Assembly: GCA_934234275.1 (NCBI GenBank)
Contig: CAKQHU010000013.1
Location: 1-16,356, forward strand
Reading direction: 5' to 3'
Source: an uncultured Phascolarctobacterium sp.
Lineage (GTDB): Bacteria > Bacillota > Negativicutes > Acidaminococcales > Acidaminococcaceae
Length of the DNA stretch: 16,356 bases
Of the stretch, positions 13,233 through 16,356 are shown piece after piece (within the stretch, counting starts at the first letter, position 1; every line of letters starts with the position of its first letter). The position numbers and the translations under genes were made by a program. The notes beneath the pieces are model-generated. The model was not told the origin of the DNA and searched no databases. It worked only from the letters and a program-made list of their open reading frames with translations.

Positions 13233-14681
13233 TCAATCCGCAATAACACGTATCGTTTTTAAGCTGCTGTCTGCAGGTCCGCTTACCGGCAAACCCAACT
13301 CCTTCTGCGCGCGGCAGTAAGCAATAATTTCTTCCGTTACCAGCTCGCCCGGCAGCAGCACCGGTATTCCCGGCGGATAAAAGCTCACCTGTTCACCACA
13401 GATTTTGCCTGCAGCCTGCGCCAACGGCACCGCCTTTTTCGCACGATAGAATACGTCACGCAAAGGCAGCACTGCCTGCGTCTGCGGCACCTGCGCTGCC
13501 GCTGCCAGCTGCAGCGGTGCACGCTTCTGTGCCTGCATTTTATCCAGTACGGCAGCAATCCTTGCCAAAGCCTCATCATAATCCGTAGTAACATCGGCAT
13601 AGGTCACCAGGAAGAGTACATTATAGGCATCTACCAATTCCACAGCAATTCTTGCCTCACGGAAAAGCTCGCCAACCTCTACGCCGGTATAGCCCCAGGC
13701 AGCAAAGTTGACTGTCACCTTTGTGCTGTCCAGCTGCAGTCCGCCGCAATCTGCTGCTTCCATTACACGTAAACCGCTATAGGAAGCACACAGATTGCGC
13801 AGCTTGACTGCAGCCTGTACCGCCGCCGCTGCCATCTCCGTGCCATAGGCCTGCACCTGCGCTCTGGCAGCATCCAGCGATGCCATCAGCAGATAGTTGG
13901 GACTCGTTGTCGTCAAAACGCTCATTACATCAGCCGCACGCTGCAAATCGAGACGTGCTCCCTGCACATGCAGCATGCTGCACTGCGTCATAGCGCCCAA
14001 AATTTTATGCGTACTCTGAGCGCAGGCATCAGCGCCGCACTGCAGAGCGGATGGCGGCAACAGCTCACTGAAGCCCAGATGCGGCCCGTGCGCCTCATCC
14101 ACCAGCAGTACAGCATTATGTGCATGACAGCAGTCGGCAATCGCCCGCACATCTGCCGCCACACCGTAATAATTCGGACTGGTCAGCAGCACCGCTTTAA
14201 TTTTGCTGTCCTGCTCTAGCGCCGCCTCTATCTGCTGCACAGTAACCTGCATCTGAATGCCGAATTCCGGCTGATACTCCGGCTGCAGATACACTGCCTC
14301 TATGCCACCCAAAACAAGTCCGCCGGCAACACTGCGGTGCGCATTGCGCGGCAACAGCAGCTTCTCCCCCGGGTTCAGCGCTGTCAGCAGCATGGCATGA
14401 ATTGCCTGACTTGTACCATTGACTGCCCAAAAGCAGGCATCACTGCCGTAGGTTTGCGCCGCCAGCTCCTGCGCCTCCTTAATATAGGTTTCCGGCTCGT
14501 GGATATCGTCCAGCTCGCTCATCAGCGACACGTCCATCTGCACGCTGGCACCCAGCTCCTGGCGCAGCAAGCGCTGCATGCCGCGTCCTCCCTTATGTCC
14601 GGGAGTATGCAGAGGATAGACGTCCTCACTTTTATATTGCAGCATCGCCTCTATCAAAGGCATGCTAATTTTATCTTTCAT
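13233..14681 (-). CDS. PLP-dependent Orn/Lys/Arg decarboxylase family protein (YaaO/SpeA type)
   Basis: This is an aspartate aminotransferase-fold decarboxylase of the short form without the N-terminal wing domain, 482 residues. Motifs visible are LHTPGHKGG (24-32), NGTS (88-91), the DEAHG (195-199) that supports the PLP ring, and STHKILGAMTQ with the Schiff-base Lys at about K226. The C-terminal domain carries PPGIPVLLPGE. Members decarboxylate ornithine, lysine or arginine for polyamine synthesis; the substrate cannot be told from sequence. GGAGGG lies 8 bases before the ATG. It is the first gene of the tmk-holB-ricT-trmN6 operon, the same position as yaaO in Bacillus subtilis. Upstream lie a promoter-like region and an inverted repeat. 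Confidence 0.95.
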   Translation of the reverse strand: MKDKISMPLIEAMLQYKSEDVYPLHTPGHKGGRGMQRLLRQELGASVQMDVSLMSELDDIHEPETYIKEAQELAAQTYGSDACFWAVNGTSQAIHAMLLTALNPGEKLLLPRNAHRSVAGGLVLGGIEAVYLQPEYQPEFGIQMQVTVQQIEAALEQDSKIKAVLLTSPNYYGVAADVRAIADCCHAHNAVLLVDEAHGPHLGFSELLPPSALQCGADACAQSTHKILGAMTQCSMLHVQGARLDLQRAADVMSVLTTTSPNYLLMASLDAARAQVQAYGTEMAAAAVQAAVKLRNLCASYSGLRVMEAADCGGLQLDSTKVTVNFAAWGYTGVEVGELFREARIAVELVDAYNVLFLVTYADVTTDYDEALARIAAVLDKMQAQKRAPLQLAAAAQVPQTQAVLPLRDVFYRAKKAVPLAQAAGKICGEQVSFYPPGIPVLLPGELVTEEIIAYCRAQKELGLPVSGPADSSLKTIRVIAD

Positions 14682-14727
14682 TACTTGCTCCCTCCGGCAA
14701 AGCTAAACTAATTTAGTACATCATTAT

Positions 14728-14733
14728 ATTTTA
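14728..14733 (-). promoter_or_regulatory. Candidate -10 box of the decarboxylase-tmk operon
   Basis: On the minus strand TGT TAAAAT forms an extended -10 element, and TATAAT at 14723-14728 overlaps it. No good -35 hexamer lies at 16 to 18 bases from either, so the promoter may rely on the extended -10 or on an activator. The ATG lies about 50 bases downstream. Confidence 0.45.
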
Positions 14734-14774
14734 ACATATTTAGCACTGCAGATATAGCTTTAAAGCAGGTATCC

Positions 14775-14795
14775 GCGTAAATTTATTCTTTACGC
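14775..14795. promoter_or_regulatory. Perfect 7-bp inverted repeat upstream of the decarboxylase promoter
   Basis: GCGTAAA (14775-14781) and TTTACGC (14789-14795) flank 7 bases, with centre-to-centre spacing of 14. It lies about 45 bases upstream of the candidate -10 box, where an activator could bind. The role is inferred only from position. Confidence 0.4.
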
Positions 14796-14810
14796 CCAAC
14801 ACACTCGCAC

Positions 14811-14845
14811 AAAAAAGAGAGGCCTGTGCATCACAGGACCTCTCT
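14811..14845 (-). terminator. Intrinsic terminator of tatD
   Basis: A 13-bp stem with one bulged base (14816-14828 with 14832-14845, bulge at 14838) closes an ATG loop. On the minus strand it is followed by six T. It begins 25 bases after the tatD stop and separates tatD from the decarboxylase operon. Confidence 0.92.
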
Positions 14846-14870
14846 GAATTTTTTCGTAGCAGCTCTATGC

Positions 14871-15650
14871 TTATTTTATCTTTTTGAATAATCTCTTGGT
14901 ATTCGCCGCAGCAATGGCCGCTAGCTCTTCAAAATCCATTCCCAGCACCTGCGCCGCATTGCGTGCCGTGTATTCCGTATACCCGGGATTATTGCGCTTA
15001 CCGCGGAAAGGCACCGGGGTCAGATAAGGGCTGTCGGTTTCAAACAGCAGCAGCTCCTTGGGAATATACTGCATAACCTCGCGCACCTTCTGCGCATTCT
15101 TATAGGTAGACGTGCCGCCGAAGCCAAAGTAATAGCCACGCTTAGCCAGCTCCTTCGCCATCTCCAGCGAGCCGCTGAAGCAGTGGAACACTGCCTGTAC
15201 TCCGTGCACTTCCTTCTGGAACAGCTCCAGCATATCGCCGTGCGCATCTCTGTCATGAATAATCACCGGCAAATCAAACTGCTTAGCCAGGTCAACCTGC
15301 TCTAAGAAAATACGCTTCTGTACCTCCTTCGGCTCGTTTTCCTTCCAGTAATAATCAAGACCGATTTCACCGATTGCCACAACCTTCGGGTGCTGTGCCC
15401 ACTCTGCCAGCTGCTGCAGGTAGTCGGCAGGAATGCCCTTCAAATTCTCGGGATGCCAGCCAACAGCCGCATAAATAAACGGATACTTTTCCGCCAGCTC
15501 CACAGCAACAGCACTGCTGGCAGCATCACAGCCGGGATTGACGATGCCGTCCATATCCTGCTCAAGCTGCGCAATCAGCTGCTCCCTATCCTCATTAAAC
15601 GCTTCGTCATCTAAATGGGCATGTGAATCCCATAAGCCTGTTCTGCTCAT
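14871..15650 (-). CDS. tatD: TatD-family metal-dependent DNase
   Basis: TatD proteins are TIM-barrel metalloenzymes with 3'-5' exonuclease or related DNase activity. All expected metal ligands can be seen in the 259 residues: DSHAHLD (H10 and H12), GEIGLDY (E95 in GEIG), VIIHDRDA (H132), FHCFSG (H157 after VF) and ETDSPYL (D206). Length is normal. The stop of the upstream membrane gene supplies GAGGTAG, 6 bases before the ATG, and the genes are separated by three bases, so they form one transcript. In Bacillus subtilis the equivalent gene (yabD) lies directly before yabE, but here it lies before the decarboxylase and is closed by its own terminator. Confidence 0.96.
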   Translation of the reverse strand: MSRTGLWDSHAHLDDEAFNEDREQLIAQLEQDMDGIVNPGCDAASSAVAVELAEKYPFIYAAVGWHPENLKGIPADYLQQLAEWAQHPKVVAIGEIGLDYYWKENEPKEVQKRIFLEQVDLAKQFDLPVIIHDRDAHGDMLELFQKEVHGVQAVFHCFSGSLEMAKELAKRGYYFGFGGTSTYKNAQKVREVMQYIPKELLLFETDSPYLTPVPFRGKRNNPGYTEYTARNAAQVLGMDFEELAAIAAANTKRLFKKIK

Positions 15651-15653
15651 AAT

Positions 15654-16244
15654 CTACCTCACATTCACAAAAAAGTTCAGATACAGCTGCAAAAACAGCA
15701 GCATGCTGAACAAAATATAACGGAAAACCGCCGCCTTACGCGAATAATATTCGCAGCCCGGCAGATAAAATTCCTTGGGATTTTGCGGATTATAAATAAT
15801 TTTACGCGGCAGCTTCAGCGTAAAGCCACGCTCCAAAACATCGCCTGTCTTTTCCTTGGTTCCCTTGGCTTCATTCAAAGCTTCGCTGTATTCCTTATCG
15901 CCTACTGTATAAGTAAAAACAGGGCACAGCTGCTTGCCGCGGCTCCAGCTGCTCTTGTAGCCGGTAATCACCGCGCGCACCTCTTCGGTACACAGGCTGC
16001 TCAGCTTAGGGAAATAATTCTTCTTAAAAATGCAGACAATGCCATACAAATAAATCAGCAGCGCCAGCTTCAGCGTCCAGGCCATACCCTTAAACATGTA
16101 GAAGTCATAACCGGGATAATGCTGTCCCAACCATGCATGCGGCAGGATATAAGGCACCATGCTGCTCAGCAGCACTAAAACCATGCTGATGCCTATACAA
16201 AGATACGGTCGCCAGAACAAGCGCGAAAATAACTTTTCGGACAC
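15654..16244 (-). CDS. Membrane protein with DUF3592-like extracytoplasmic/cytosolic region
   Basis: From a GTG start at 16242-16244 the product has 196 residues. Hydrophobic segments are near residues 13-33 (CIGISMVLVLLSSMVPY), about 58-75 (TLKLALLIYLYGIVCIF) and a C-terminal one near 176-193. Between the last two is a soluble region with VFTYTVGDKEYSEALN and IYNPQNPKEFYLPG. The latter matches the V.Y.p.nP.....  pattern of DUF3592-type domains, whose function is unknown. The GTG start is preferred because AGGGGG sits 8 bases upstream, whereas an earlier in-frame GTG at 16301 overlaps its own purine-rich site and would place a second hydrophobic stretch in front. It is joined to tatD by a 3-base gap. 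A structured leader lies upstream. The family assignment is by eye. Confidence 0.75.
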   Translation of the reverse strand: MSEKLFSRLFWRPYLCIGISMVLVLLSSMVPYILPHAWLGQHYPGYDFYMFKGMAWTLKLALLIYLYGIVCIFKKNYFPKLSSLCTEEVRAVITGYKSSWSRGKQLCPVFTYTVGDKEYSEALNEAKGTKEKTGDVLERGFTLKLPRKIIYNPQNPKEFYLPGCEYYSRKAAVFRYILFSMLLFLQLYLNFFVNVR

Positions 16245-16290
16245 TGACAAGTCCCCCTTCCAAAACAAAAGATAATAAATTAATAGACGA

Positions 16291-16350
16291 AGAGCAGGCA
16301 CTCCTCATCCGCCAAAACGTATCAGAGTGACTGCTCTAAATCTCAGAGTG
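16291..16350 (-). promoter_or_regulatory. Inverted and direct repeats in the leader of the membrane-protein gene
   Basis: Arms 16291-16303 (AGAGCAGGCACTC) and 16325-16337 (GAGTGACTGCTCT) pair at 12 of 13 bases across a 21-base loop. TCAGAGTG is also repeated directly at 16322-16329 and 16343-16350, a period of 21 bases (two helical turns). Possible roles are an operator or a structured mRNA leader. The window ends six bases later, so what lies upstream is unknown. Confidence 0.5.
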
Positions 16351-16356
16351 CGTCAA

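Noticed and set aside
1..16356. CRISPR arrays, tRNA or rRNA genes, riboswitches and toxin-antitoxin pairs
   Set aside because: None was found on reading both strands; the gaps are short and explained by promoters, terminators and small repeats.

Overview
The window looks like ordinary chromosome from a member of the Bacillota. The evidence is the conserved housekeeping block (decarboxylase of the YaaO type, tmk, holB, ricT, tRNA methyltransferase, 3D-domain protein, rnmV, rsmA), strong AGGAGG-type ribosome binding sites, and compact intrinsic terminators. A Negativicutes lineage would fit the gene set, but nothing in the sequence proves it. No rRNA, tRNA, CRISPR array, prophage or intact insertion sequence was seen.

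Left part, 1 to 4160: the tail of an unidentified plus-strand gene and its terminator, then minus-strand genes. These are a small exported protein of unknown family (141-569), an exported single-LysM protein with a textbook promoter (832-1119), a GlcD/D-lactate dehydrogenase type FAD oxidase (1328-2731) downstream of an AEC-family permease (2824-3762), and a 112-residue protein of unknown function (3822-4160). The oxidase and permease plausibly form a 2-hydroxyacid uptake and oxidation pair.

Middle, 4161 to 7466: a plus-strand operon made of an Rrf2-family regulator with a cysteine cluster, an HD-superfamily hydrolase, and an exported protein with a long Ala/Pro/Glu/Thr linker. It ends at a strong terminator. 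Its promoter overlaps a near-consensus Fur box and a perfect dyad, which suggests control by iron or Fe-S status. A short repeat that may be an insertion-sequence remnant follows. Next comes a minus-strand multi-pass membrane protein resembling DUF1624/HGSNAT acyltransferases but lacking some expected polar residues.

Right part, 7467 to 16356, all minus strand, in order of transcription. First are a DUF3592-like membrane protein and tatD, ending at a terminator. Then comes the decarboxylase-tmk-holB-ricT-trmN6 operon with start and stop codons overlapping or nearly touching. Last is the 3D-domain protein-rnmV-rsmA operon with its own promoter and a perfect 21-bp terminator hairpin. The products serve dTMP supply, replication clamp loading, RNA maturation, tRNA modification, wall remodelling and 5S/16S rRNA processing. 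The order resembles the Bacillus subtilis yaaO-ksgA region, but darA (yaaQ), yabA and rsmI are absent and tatD lies upstream of the decarboxylase.

The most notable points are the composite Fur/Rrf2 promoter, an extra CxxxCxxC motif in RicT, the degenerate DUF1624 protein, the direct repeats flanking the LysM promoter, and a structured leader at the right edge.
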